Source of the DNA: Bimuria novae-zelandiae CBS 107.79
Taxonomy: Eukaryota > Ascomycota > Dothideomycetes > Pleosporales > Didymosphaeriaceae
NCBI GenBank assembly: GCA_010015655.1
Contig: ML976741.1
Span: 248,001-312,000 of the forward strand
DNA length: 64,000 nucleotides
Direction: 5' to 3'
The notes under the pieces: generated by a model
Told to the model about the DNA's origin: nothing
The model's database searches: none
The model's input: only the letters and a program-made list of their open reading frames with translations
Part shown: piece by piece, positions 44,963 to 55,485 of the stretch
Position numbering within the stretch: position 1 is the first letter of the stretch
Layout of the letters: each line of letters starts with the position of its first letter
Translations under genes and position numbers: made by a program

Positions 44963-45759
44963 ACATTCTACAACCGACGGAAAAGCTGCGCCGAGTACAG
45001 AGGTCAAATGGACGGGCTAGGAGTCCGCAATCGTCTCAATTGTAGTCGCCCTTGTAGTCATCATCGTTTTTGTCTATTGCGTCGGGCAGTTTGAATCTTC
45101 TTTGTGCAAGCACCTCTCGACATGATGGGAAGTTGGATACATGGAGAAAATCGTCCAGGCTCCAATGAAGATGGAGAGCAAGAGTAACAGGAGGAGCGAG
45201 AATCGATGCGACGCCGTTCGGCTACGTGGATGCAGCTGTCGCCCGCTATGGACATCCTCATGAGGGGGGCATCAGGCGAGGGACCGACAGCTCTTGTCTC
45301 AACTCAAAGTTGCTTTCCTTGTCCGTCCAAAACTTGGCATCTCTACTGAACGAGGATAGCACCTCTCTAGCAACGCATTGGTTTTGTACAGCCGACGTCC
45401 GTCCAACCACCGAATTTAGCCTCCTATAGTACTATCAGGGCTAGGTCCAGTGGTTGGACGGATGTCAGTCGTATGAAACCATCACGTTGCTGAACGCTCG
45501 AGCATTGCAACCTCACGTGTCTTGGAGCCGACGGTCCCCCGCTTGATTGCCCCGGCAAGGAAAGCCATAGGAACTGGTATGTTGCGGCAGAGGCAAACCG
45601 GTAATGATTAGAGTCCTTCAGGAATCAGGTATTGGGGATAGTCTTGAGCGAGGAAATAGTGTAGTTTAGCAATATACACCTTTGAACCAAGGACTAATGC
45701 AACTGCTAATACAATAGCCGAATGTACCCACGCTCCTTTGCCTATGACGTGTCTTGATG
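44963..45759. other. convergent 3' region containing a fold-back sequence
   Basis: 797 bp between GH47 and TSR3 ends. No gene. It contains the inverted repeat described at 45394-45466. Confidence 0.5.
45394..45466. repeat. 73-bp near-palindrome (fold-back / MITE-like)
   Basis: Arms 45394-45412 (GACGTCCGTCCAACCACCG) and 45448-45466 are inverted copies with two mismatches, both transitions. The pairing continues inward through TAGCC/GGCTA toward a TAGTACTA centre. It could form a cruciform or be two fused transposon ends. Confidence 0.7.
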
Positions 45760-46944
45760 CTAGCTCCGTCTACTGGGCGCCTTCAGACTGGCGCTTGTGA
45801 ACGTCGCTGTCACCTTGTCCATGGCTTTCTGCCTCTGTTTTCCTGCGATGCCTGTGCGATCGGTTGTAGGCTGTGCCGACATGAAACTGTCGAAGTCGTC
45901 GTCATCGTCGCCTCCTTCAGGTGCAGAACCACTATCGTCATCTTTCTCGTCTTTCAACGCTGGGGCGGGCTCTGTCCGAGGTATGCGCTCGAGCTGCCTC
46001 TTCTCATCTTCCTCCTCCTCTTTCGGCGCGGGATTGGCGAACGGCTTCGAAGCGAGTACGCGACGCCTCAGCTCAGCCATCTCCTCCTCGTCATCGTCGG
46101 ACTCAGGCAGATTGTACGGGTTCTGCGCGCCCGTCCCGCCTCCACCTTCTCCGCCGTCCTCCTCACCATCTTCCTCGTCCTCATCTTCATCGTCCGAGAA
46201 GTCAATCTGCCGCCTATTCATATTGCCCCCCGCCCACGCGTCGTCCTCCCCTCCCCCCTCCTTCTCCTCCCTACTATCCGTATACTCCTTCTCCAGCTTC
46301 GCCAACCACTTCTCCTCCGCCCTCTTCACCTCCTCCTCATCCTTACATGCCGCATACCGCTTCAACAGCGCAGCATTAATATCCAAAAACGCCTCACCGT
46401 ACGAGAAGCTCGCAAGGATGTCCTCGGCCCACTCCGCGTGTCCGCAGATGTAGTAGCACGCGGCGATGGCCTCGACGCAGTTCAGGCGCCACGGCCGCCC
46501 GTAGTTCGTCTGGTTCGCGGCGACCAGGTACGGTAGGAGGCGCGCACAGGGCCCGCCGATGCGCGAGAAGGGCACCTCCTCAATGCGGTTCCAGCTCGCT
46601 TCGACGACGGCGGCGCCGTATTGTTCGAGAAGGGGTGCGTCGGCGGGGGAGAGAACTTTCTTCGCTTTTGGAGAGATCACGACACCGGCGAACTTTTGGC
46701 CGACGTGCAATTCGCGGAGGAGCCCGAGGCGCATGAGGCGCTTGCCGGAGCAGCGTTTTGCGTCGCAGTGGCCGAGGTCCCAGCATGCAGGCTTGGGCGC
46801 TTTGGAGGGGCGAGGGGCGGACGGGTCGGCAGGGGCGTCGTTGTCGTTGTCGGAGCCGGAGGTGCGGCGGGGTGGTGGGGGGCGGTTCCGAGGGGCGATT
46901 TTGTGCTTGTTGTTGGACTTGAAGTCTTTTTTATGGCGGACCAT
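45760..46944 (-). CDS. 18S rRNA aminocarboxypropyltransferase Tsr3
   Basis: A 394-residue intronless protein. The N-terminal basic region is followed by CWDLGHCDAKRCSGKRLMRLG, the RLI-like segment of Tsr3, then the SPOUT-like domain: VEASWNRIEEVPFSRI, ARLLPYLVAANQTNYGRPW and LNCVEAIAACYYICG, the S-adenosylmethionine-binding signature. Tsr3 adds the acp group to m1-Psi of 18S rRNA late in 40S maturation. The C-terminus (about 250-360) is very acidic (SDDEDEDEEDGEEDGG), longer than in yeast but common in filamentous fungi. ATG 46944 (MVRHKKDFK) is chosen because the upstream frame extension lacks conservation and carries Cys/His-rich noise. A degraded transposon begins 124 bp upstream of this start. 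Confidence 0.9.
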   Translation of the reverse strand: MVRHKKDFKSNNKHKIAPRNRPPPPRRTSGSDNDNDAPADPSAPRPSKAPKPACWDLGHCDAKRCSGKRLMRLGLLRELHVGQKFAGVVISPKAKKVLSPADAPLLEQYGAAVVEASWNRIEEVPFSRIGGPCARLLPYLVAANQTNYGRPWRLNCVEAIAACYYICGHAEWAEDILASFSYGEAFLDINAALLKRYAACKDEEEVKRAEEKWLAKLEKEYTDSREEKEGGGEDDAWAGGNMNRRQIDFSDDEDEDEEDGEEDGGEGGGGTGAQNPYNLPESDDDEEEMAELRRRVLASKPFANPAPKEEEEDEKRQLERIPRTEPAPALKDEKDDDSGSAPEGGDDDDDFDSFMSAQPTTDRTGIAGKQRQKAMDKVTATFTSASLKAPSRRS

Positions 46945-47067
46945 TGTGGGTAGTGGGTATGTGTTCTGTGTGTGAAGAATGGGAGAGTGAGTGTAGAGAG
47001 GTGTGGTGGTGTGGATGTGCAGATGCGCAGTGCAAATGGTGGGAGAGAGCCATGCATCGTACCAGTA

Positions 47068-47090
47068 ACGTGCCCGTGCGCAGCGCGCAC
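47068..47090 (+). repeat. left TIR of transposon A
   Basis: 23 bp matching the right end exactly. Unlike the right end it has only one copy of a 10-bp AGCGCGCACG motif before CCGAA. Confidence 0.8.
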
Positions 47091-47199
47091 GCCGAAACGC
47101 CATCTGCTCAATCTCAAGAATGAGGCTGTACAACGCCACACAATAGCTTAATACTAATAAGACTATAGTATTACAGTAATTAAATGCTTATAATTAACT

Positions 47200-49100
47200 T
47201 ATGCTATCTATATTTTTACAAAAGATTAACGTTGCGCCCTTGCAATGTGATCTTTAGTAGAGTAGCTAATAGAGGAGATATAACTACATCGCAAGCTCTA
47301 TCCTCCATTACTTGTTTTTAACGCTTATTCTTAAAGGAGGGTGCTTAGGAGGCTTTGCGCTTGCGTTATTAAGTTTATTAAATAGTTTTTTTTTAGTATT
47401 AAGCTTTAACTTTGCGTGCGTGTTTAGCTACTTTTTTAGCTTGCTTAAGCTCCCTTATCTCTTTTAGCCTTTACCTCTCTACACGCTTCTCCTTAAGCTT
47501 AACTTAACGCTATAGTTAAGCCTCCTTACGCTGCTTCTTAGCCTGTGCTTTTTAAAGTTTCCCCTCTATCTTATCTCGCTCTTATACTACTTCTCTAGCT
47601 TAAGCCTCAGGCGTCTTGCAAGGAGACTAGAAAATAGCGCTACTATAATATTCTTAGCGCTATTAAAGGTTAAGGACTTTGCTCTTCTTTTTATACTTCT
47701 ACTTATGCTAAAGAGCCTCCGTTAAGCCCTTATTCTTATACTTTAAAAGCTTATTCTGTATAAAGAGATAGTAAACGCTTAAACGCAGCTTTCTTGCCTT
47801 ATACTAATAGTTATTATTAATAGTAACTTAGACTAACTAATTAAGCTTTCTCTAATTACTATTAGAAAGCCCTAATAATAAGCTCCGCTTAGTTTCTGGC
47901 GTACTTGCGAATCTCTTAAGGATAACGTTAGGATCTATTAGCTATATACTAGTAGCTTTAAACGCTTTTAATATAGTTAATTGCTTAAACGAGGCCTGCT
48001 AAGCTCTCTAAAATAGTAAGAAGAAGTCTCCTTTCTTAATTAGAATAAGGCCTTAAGCCTTATATAAATAGTTAGTAAGCTCGTTAGAGTAGGCTTAAAA
48101 GAGTAGCTTAAATAGCGCTATATTAAGCGGCTAGAGCGTATAAGTTAAATAAGGAGGGAGGACTATTAGGAGTCTCTTATAGTAATTATAGTAGCTAATA
48201 AACTTTATCGTAAGATAAGATCTATAGCTATTAAGGATAAGTAATCTTTATCTACCTAATTACTACTTTATATAGTAATTAAACACCTGCTTAAGCCAGG
48301 CTAGCCCTACGTTATCGTTTAACTAGCCTATTAGAGATAATAAGATAAACACCTTATATTCTCCTGCCTTAATATCCTGCACCTAGCTTAATTATATAGC
48401 TCCTTTTACAGCTGCGTAGATAAGGCCTAGAGGCAGCGAGCTCCTATCAGAGTAGTAGCAGGCTAGGAGTGTTAGAAACTTGCGTAATCTATCTTAGAAA
48501 GAGGCTTAAACCTCCTTCTTCTCTTATTAATGCCTGCTAAATATCCTCTTACTTTTACCTATTAAGCTAATTAAGAAGCCCTTCTTATCTATATTATATA
48601 TATCTTAAGCCTTAAGGTAATATTCGGTAATCTTTCGATGCAGGAGCTTAAAGTAGAAATAGTATTTTAACTTAGAATTAGCTAAGTAGCGCGTATAATC
48701 TATAGCGATAGTCTACTTTAAGATAAGATAGATCTCGTATCTATTAATAAAGCGAGTAACCTAGCTCTCGCTAAGCTACTAATATACTACTTTAAAGAAG
48801 AAATTCCTAATTATCTCCCTTATAAGAGGTAGGCCTTACTTAGTAAGCTTAGTAATATACTATACAAGCTCTAGCTCTTAATGTGGCGCGAGAGATTATT
48901 TATTAGCTATATAGTTAGCTCTTAAGCGTAAAACGCCTTAGTGTTTTTAGCTTAACGTACTTCTTAATACGTAATACTTATTAGTATATTACTAGTATAT
49001 AATTTTATCTCTAAGCTCTCGCGATTCGATCGCTGCTAACGCTTTATTAATAGCTACTATGCTGGTTGAGTTATAACGCGTTGAAGTTTGGGGGTGTTTC
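47200..49100 (-). pseudogene. pogo-type transposase remnant in transposon A
   Basis: Minus-strand translation of about 48490-48610 gives a Y-N-x-D-x-KGFLI-x-L-x-GKSKRIFSR-like stretch, the region around the first catalytic Asp of the pogo/Fot1 DDE domain, interrupted by stops at Trp/Gln positions. No intact frame remains. Confidence 0.65.
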
Positions 49101-49135
49101 AGTGTTCTGGTGTTCGGCGTGCGCGCTACGAATCC

Positions 49136-49158
49136 GTGCGCGCTGCGCACGGGCACGT
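49136..49158 (-). repeat. right TIR of transposon A
   Basis: Inverted copy of 47068-47090. Just inside it the AGCGCGCACG motif recurs with a 17-bp period (about 49122-49148). Confidence 0.8.
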
Positions 49159-49166
49159 TACCGGTA

Positions 49167-49215
49167 CCCTGCCGAGACAGTCAGTGCGCCGCGACACTAA
49201 CGCGCCACCCCAACA
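49167..49215 (+). repeat. left TIR of transposon B
   Basis: 49 bp, GC-rich and not RIP-altered. Confidence 0.85.
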
Positions 49216-49256
49216 GATGTAGCACCTCAACTTTGACGCGCCGCATCTCCACCAAT

Positions 49257-51180
49257 ATGGATCCGATTAAGGCTGCAATCATCGCTATCGACTTACGAGA
49301 ACCTAGAGAAACTTTCTTATATAGAAAAATTACAGAAGAATTTGGTGTTGTGCGGTCAATATTAACGCGCTGGCATAGACGCGCCATGCAAGCGCGTACA
49401 CAGCTACTATAGACTTGCTAAAATCTTAACTAATAACAAGAATCTAAGCTCCTATAGTATATACAGCGTCTTACTTAGAAAGGTCTACCCCCTACGCGTT
49501 AGATAATTTAAAACTTTATATTAATTATTACTAAAAAGGATATCTCTATGCAATAGGTTAATTACTTTATTAGGCGCTACCCTAACTCCCTAATCTCGCG
49601 ATAGACGACTAGGCTAGATAGTAATTACTATAACGTTAATTTAGGCGCAAGATATAGACTCTACTTTAAGCTTTTATATAAGAAAATTATAAAGTATGGC
49701 ATAGAGCCTTAGCATACCTATAATATAGACGAAAAAGGCTTCCTACTCGGCATCACCAGCAGGTCAAAAAGGATCTTCGACAGGCCTATATATGAGAGTC
49801 GCCAAGTGAGGCAATCTATCCAGGATGGTAGTCGTGAGTGGATCTCGCTTATCGCATGTATATGCGCCGATGGATCTACTGTTAATCTATTACTAATCTA
49901 TTGATCTAACGCTGAGACTCTACAATCAAGCTAGGTTAAGGAAATTAACGTTAATTCTTATAGAGTCTTTATTACCTTATTAACCTCTGGATAGTTAAAC
50001 AACAAGATAAGGCTTTAATAGCTAAAACAAGTGTTTAATCGCTATACTAAGGAGAAGGCTTAATAATAATAACAACTCTTAGTCCTTAATAGGCATAGAT
50101 CTCACGTTACTATAGATTTTATTAACTACTATAATTAGAAAAAGATCCTCCTTGCAATATTTCCCCCTTATGCCACTTAAACGCTATAGCCTCTAGACGT
50201 CTATATATTTAAGTCTCTTTCTATCGCCTACTCCGACGAGCTCTCCGCATACCTGTATAGGAGTTAGGGGCTATTAATAATCGCTAAAAGAGACTTCTTT
50301 ACACTATTCTAGAAGGCCTAGATAACGTTAGTTACGCCGTAATTAATTACTAAAGCTTTTAAGTATATAGGTATCTCGCCGCCAGATCCTACACTAATCC
50401 TTAGTTAATTTAATAGAAATAAGTCTCTAGAATAGAAATTACGTAAAAGCTCTACTTTAGTACTTAGCGCGTCTAATTAGCGCAAAATCGATTAGCTTTT
50501 AAAGGTTATTATTAATACAGGGAGAGGTAATAAGGCTAAGAAGCTAAGTTGCACTATACACTTAATCTCTATATAGAAGTAGCTCCTAGAGCATAAGAAT
50601 TAGGGGCTACGAGAAGCGCTTACAAACCAGAAACAGCGTTAAATAAAGGGCAGGACTCTACCTTTTAAGTAGCTAGATAAGTGGCATAGAGGATCTGTTT
50701 TCTAGTTACCTGCCTGCGTACAAAGGGCGCGCGATTCTCTTAGCTAACAAAAGGCTAAAAAGCAACAACTACAACTCTAAAAAAGTAAGTAGAGAGAGAT
50801 CTAAATAGCAAATAGGTAGCTTAAAGCTTATTTACTATAAGAGAAGCGTGTTACGCGTATAATAGCTAGAAATACGCGCGCTAAGGAGAAAGCTAATTAG
50901 GCTACTAAGTAACGCCTCTATTAATAGGCTTACAAGACTTAATAATAACTTTAAAAACGTCTTAAAATTGCTAAAAAGGGAAGCCAGAATGCTTTAAAAG
51001 CTACTTATATAATTATAAAGAGGAAGAAGCCTACGCTAGCATCTATACGCGTTAATATAGTAATATCTACGCTATTAGCGCCAGCATCGCGCAGTAGCTA
51101 AATAATTAGAATACTAAGTAGATATTTATAATTTAACTAGCTAGTAATCTTTTACAGCTCTATAAAATCTTAACTCTAGA
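49257..51180 (+). pseudogene. pogo-type transposase remnant in transposon B
   Basis: The first 51 codons from ATG 49257 are open (MDPIKAAIIAIDLREP, then EFGVVRSILTRWHRR, the N-terminal helix-turn-helix). After TAG at about 49410 the frame can still be followed with stops. At about 49725-49900 it shows NIDEKGFLLGITSRSKRIF, the first DDE Asp region, and SREWISLIACICADGST. Beyond that only fragments remain. Stops at expected Trp/Gln sites point to RIP. Confidence 0.75.
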
Positions 51181-51244
51181 AAATTTCGCGATAAAAGCTT
51201 TTATATAAAACTCTATAGCCTCATGTTGCTGGCTGCGGTGCTGG

Positions 51245-51293
51245 TGTTGGGGTGGCGCGTTAGTGTCGCGGCGCACTGACTGTCTCGGCAGGG
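51245..51293 (-). repeat. right TIR of transposon B
   Basis: Inverted copy of 49167-49215. Confidence 0.85.
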
Positions 51294-51629
51294 TAATTGC
51301 CAAATTCTTATCGATAACGGTGAACGTCTGAAATTAGGTACAGGGTGGAAAAATCACGCAAATGACAATTGACAAGCATAATTCTGAGCAGATTCTGAAG
51401 GCTTATTGCTCCTGGTCGCATGGCTCTTGGTTTTGCCGTGCATCGATATAAAAGCACTGAGATCGGACGCAGCTCTACCCCCGGAGAGGACACTAACGAG
51501 AGATAGGTGACTATCAATGGTACAGAGGGGAAGAACAGAGAAACACATAAACTAAACAGGTATATCGCCCGAGCACAGACACTACCCGGATCTGTTGACA
51601 GCCGCCTATATCACATATCAGATTCAAAC
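51294..51629. other. intergenic, nothing recognised
   Basis: 336 bp between transposon B and the broken hypothetical gene. Confidence 0.45.
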
Positions 51630-52296
51630 TCACTTGCCAGTGCCGTTCTTGGGCACATGTTTCCCGACAGTTGCAAAGGATCTGTCGTCAACCATAAGTT
51701 CGAATCCAGCAGCCTTCAGCATGTCATTAAGCTCTTTCAACTTCTCCTTCTGCTGCTCCTCGCTCCATGCCTGCCTTTCTTGCACCGCCTTCTTCCAACT
51801 CCGAATGAACTCTACCCACACCCCAAGCGGAATGTTCTTCCGAGGCTCCTCTCCCCTCTTCATGCTCTTGTAGAAAGCCCTGCCGCCTCTTTCCGCGCGG
51901 TCCTTGTATGTGTTGGGGTCGTCGCTGCTTCCTAGCGTATCGATATACCAAGTTCTCTAATTGCTTTCCTTGACGCTTTCTCCGACATCGATCTCGTACT
52001 CCGTCCGGAAATCCGCCGGGTAGGTTGTCAAGTTGGCATCCAAGCCCGTGAGGGCACAGAAGAGCGAAATCCCTGTTCGTCGTTTGGGCGTTTTCTTCCC
52101 GAAAGTGTGGGGTAGCGGAGTCTACATAGACGCAATTCGTGATGTACCAAATGTGATGGTCTTCAGGACTGAGAGGCTTTCCTTCCTTCGTGAAGAGATT
52201 ATTTTTGATCTCTGTGATGCGGTCTTGTGGCTCTTTCTCGGAGAGCTTGAGGTCCTTGCGTTTGTGTGGGTTGTTGGAAGAGCTTTCGGAGGCCAT
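51630..52296 (-). pseudogene. hypothetical protein gene with frameshift and stop
   Basis: Start MASESSSNNPHKRKDLKL at 52296, then HHIWYITNCVYVDSATPHF. Around 52050 the better coding frame moves by one: TGLDANLTTYPADFRTEYEI follows in the next frame, reaches TAG at about 51960, then continues as WYIDTLGSSDDPNTYKDRAE and GVWVEFIRSWKKAVQERQAW to the stop at 51630. A GT-AG intron that removes both defects in frame is not available. I do not recognise the family. The consistent amino-acid texture on both sides of the breaks (acidic-basic helices, Trp/Tyr positions) is what suggests a real former gene of about 220 residues. Confidence 0.6.
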
Positions 52297-53682
52297 GATG
52301 AACGAGCGAGAAGGAAAGTGGAAGTACGGTATGTTTTAACTATACTCTGATGGGGTGTCTGCTCTCGTGAAGCTCGGGAAATCCGTCACTATTTCCGTAG
52401 GCAAGTATGGAAAAGGATAGTATCCCGAAGGAAAGAACGATTTATACTCGTTCTTGTCGTACAAAGCATTTCTGACTCCTAGAGAAAGGTCACTGCCATG
52501 ATTGAAAGCCCGTCATGGCGGCGTTCTCTGTACGATGCCGGGGCCGTGGCATAGCCGGGAGTCGCTCGTAGCGCGGCTGAGGCGCATCGCGGCATCGCTT
52601 TTGGATTTAGGGGTGCGTGCTTGACCTTCAGGATACCTAAAGCGCGATTGCTCATGATGGCGAAGGCTCATGCCTCCCCAGTGACGTTCTTGCCCATTGA
52701 ATGGATATTGAAAATTGGAAGGTACTGAGCACTTGCACTTCCACCATCATGGTTGTATAATCGAACACTGTCGCTACCATAGACAGAAAACTAAGTCTTT
52801 GGGCTCCTTCGAGATCGCGATAAAAGATCTACACCCGACATATGAGCAGCAAAGCACAAAAGTGTCGAGCGTGCAGACTATACTATAGGTACTATTGGGC
52901 CCGATTGACTTGCCCCAGGCACACCATGCCTACTCAAACGTAGCATTGGCTTTTGCTGAACCCAGTAGCGAATATCTTCTGGAGAGGTGCACCCTTAACT
53001 GACAGGCGACTGAGGTTTTGTAATTTTGGGAGGAATTTCTCCAGGATGCTTGTCAACAAGCTAGGAGCTGAGCCGCATTGAATACACGGCTCTGTAGAAT
53101 CTCCTTGTCTCTTTGGGTCCGCATAGACTGACGATCTATTGCAAATCGGATCATGGATGGAATTTCTACATGTCCGATCAGCTCTTTTTTTATGCATTGA
53201 AAGTGCAATTTTGGAAAGGCCCACCCCTAGATGACTATTCATTGGATATCAGATTACTTATACATTAAGTACCATTGACAAAACACAACTGTTAGGCAAA
53301 CTCTAAAGGAATGGTTCTCATCATTGTAAAAAGGCGCAAGCGTAGCTAGGCGCGATAGAGATGTTTGACGGGGAAATGATGACCTGAGGGAGGGCACCAA
53401 CGACGTTGGGAGAGTACGACAATACGGCGTACGTACGGATGTACGGTGCGTGAGGCTTCCGCGCTGCGTCCTGAGTCGTGTCCCCAACCGATGTGATCGG
53501 CGTAAGCAGACCCCGAGGCGGCGCTAAGAACTAAACTCATTGCATCACTGAGCTGCCGCTTCCCGCCGCAGGGCGTCCAATCTGGATCAACATGAAGCCC
53601 TAACAACTTGTTCTCTCCACCTCTCTCCTGCAAAGTTGCAATCCTCTTCACTCCCCGAATCATTCTTTAGACGAATTTCGCT
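52297..53682. other. intergenic, nothing recognised
   Basis: 1386 bp with normal base composition. A 105-codon minus-strand frame (53346-53663) has no family features. The last 60 bp before the Sec14-like start are CT-rich leader. Confidence 0.45.
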
Positions 53683-55485
53683 ATGTCGGACTTGACCAGG
53701 GTTGAATCCTTCCAGTATCCGTCAGGGCATTTCGCGCATCTTTCAGAAAACCAGCAGGCACAACTCGAAGAGTTCAAGCGCATATGCCTGGAGCAAGGGT
53801 ACTACACACCTGCTAGTGGAACAACGAATGCGAGCCACGACGACGAGACGCTATTGTGAGTTCCACGGGCTGCGGAACGGCGCGGGGTGCTGATTGTTTC
53901 CAGGCGCTTTCTCCGCGCGCGTCGTTTTGTTCCCGCAGAGGCCTTCAAGCAGTTCAAGGACACAGAAGATTGGCGCAAGGAACACGGCATCAATTCTTTG
54001 TTCTACGACATCGAAATCGAAGAGTTCGAGGAGACGCGCAGATTGGTACGCCCATTCCGTGGCTCTCGCATAGCGGGGCTGGAGCTGACCCATTGGCTGT
54101 GATAGTATCCGCAATGGCTAGGACGACGCGACAAACGAGGCATTCCCCTCTACCTCTTCGAAGTCGCGCCGCTCAATTCGAAGACAACCTCGGCCTACGA
54201 GAAGAACCTCAAGAATGCGAGAACGACATCGCCCAAAGTCCCAACCAAGAACCTCCGCCTGTTCGCGCTGTATGAGTCGCTGACGAGATTTGTCCTGCCA
54301 CTGTGCTCCAACATCGAGCGGAACCACCCGGAGACGCCCATTTCGCAGAGTAACAACATCGTGGACATCAGTGGTGTGGGATTGAAGCAGTTTTGGAACC
54401 TCAAGGCGCACATGCAAGATGCGTCTACGCTAGCAACAGCTCACTACCCCGAGACGCTGGACCGTATATTCATCATCGGCGCGCCTGCCTTTTTTCCTAC
54501 TGTATGGGGCTGGGTCAAGCGCTGGTTTGACCCAATCACCGTGTCCAAGATCTTTATTCTCTCGCAGGCCAACGTCCTACCAACCCTCACGCAATACATC
54601 GACATCGACAATATTCCCAAGAAGTACGGCGGCAATCTCGACTTTGAATGGGGCCAGATGCCGAACCTGGAGTCAACGATAGAAGCGGCGATACAATGGG
54701 AGAACCCCGAAATGCAGAACGGCAAGAAAACCTTCCCAATCGGACCTATCGCATGGGAGAACGGTGAGAACGGGTCCCTCAGAGCCGTAGCAGTAGGCCA
54801 AGAAAACGGAAAACCTCGCCACAAGACCATTTTCACTATCCCCAACCCCGTGAACGGCAGTAAGAACGAGCCTGTAGTCAACACGCCCGTCGCCGAGCAC
54901 GAACTCGCCCTCACGACCGTAGGTACCCACACGCAGCCCGCCGACGCCGACGTTCCCAACCCCGACACGCTGAACCCGCCCTCTGACAGCCCTACCCCGG
55001 CATCAACGCCTAGAATGGTCCCAGAGCCTGGGACGACCGAGTTGCCCCTCCGCGGAGGCACCTCAGAGACGCGCTTCGAGCAACAAACACACACCCACGC
55101 TTCCGGTCAACTCGCAGACGGCACGCCCGACGCTGCGGTCAACGACCACGGCCACGGCGACAAGACTGTGACAATGGAGCCGGGGACGGTCGGGCAGGCG
55201 CCCAAGGATGTGTCTATTCAACCAGAGGAGCCGCCCGCGCCGGGGTATCTCGACCAGGCCAAGCAGGTCACAACATCGGCTTCTGCCGCGGTGACATCAA
55301 CCGCGGCATCGGCTGCAGGCGCCGTCTCGGGGCTGGTCAGCGGCGACAAAGGAAAGGCGGAGGAGCAGAAGGCGCCGGAGAAGAGCGAGGAAGATAAAAA
55401 GCTGGATAGGGAGATTGATGCGAAGGCAGACCCTGCTGTGGAGGGGTTCTTGAGGGATAAGAGCACCGCGGGGCCGGGGATGTAA
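53683..55485 (+). CDS. Sec14-like CRAL-TRIO lipid-transfer protein
   Basis: A 564-residue protein in three exons: 53683-53855, 53904-54045 and 54106-55485. The CRAL-TRIO N-terminal helices end with LLRFLRARRFVPAEAFKQF (about 57-75). The lipid-binding lobe follows: YPQWLGRRDKRGIPLYLFEV, VDISGVGLKQFWNLKAHMQD, YPETLDRIFIIGAPAFFPTV, WFDPITVSKIFIL and IPKKYGGNLDFEWG, the order found in Sec14. Family members exchange phosphatidylinositol and a second lipid and so regulate Golgi and plasma-membrane phosphoinositides. The last 200 residues are Pro/Thr/Ala-rich and probably disordered, ending in a Lys/Glu helix and FLRDKSTAGPGM. Both joins keep frame and restore family sequence. Confidence 0.92.

Larger units (their letters stand above)
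47068..49158 (-). mobile_element. Fot1/pogo-type transposon A, RIP-dead, 2091 bp
   Basis: Bounded by TA (47066-47067 and 49159-49160) with inverted repeats starting ACGTGCCCGTGCGCAGCG. The interior is AT-rich and stop-laden, with transposase remains on the minus strand. Confidence 0.85.
49167..51293 (+). mobile_element. Fot1/pogo-type transposon B, RIP-dead, 2127 bp
   Basis: Bounded by TA (49165-49166 and 51294-51295). The 49-bp inverted repeats (49167-49215 and 51245-51293) start CCCTGCCGAGACAGTCAGTG and are essentially identical. It is separated from transposon A by TACCGGTA only. Confidence 0.87.

Noticed and set aside
45754..46536. 260-codon open frame on the + strand
   Set aside because: Antisense to the acidic tail of TSR3; Leu/Arg-rich translation is the mirror of the acidic repeats.
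53346..53663. 105-codon minus-strand frame upstream of the Sec14-like gene
   Set aside because: No recognisable features and it overlaps the likely promoter of the neighbouring gene.
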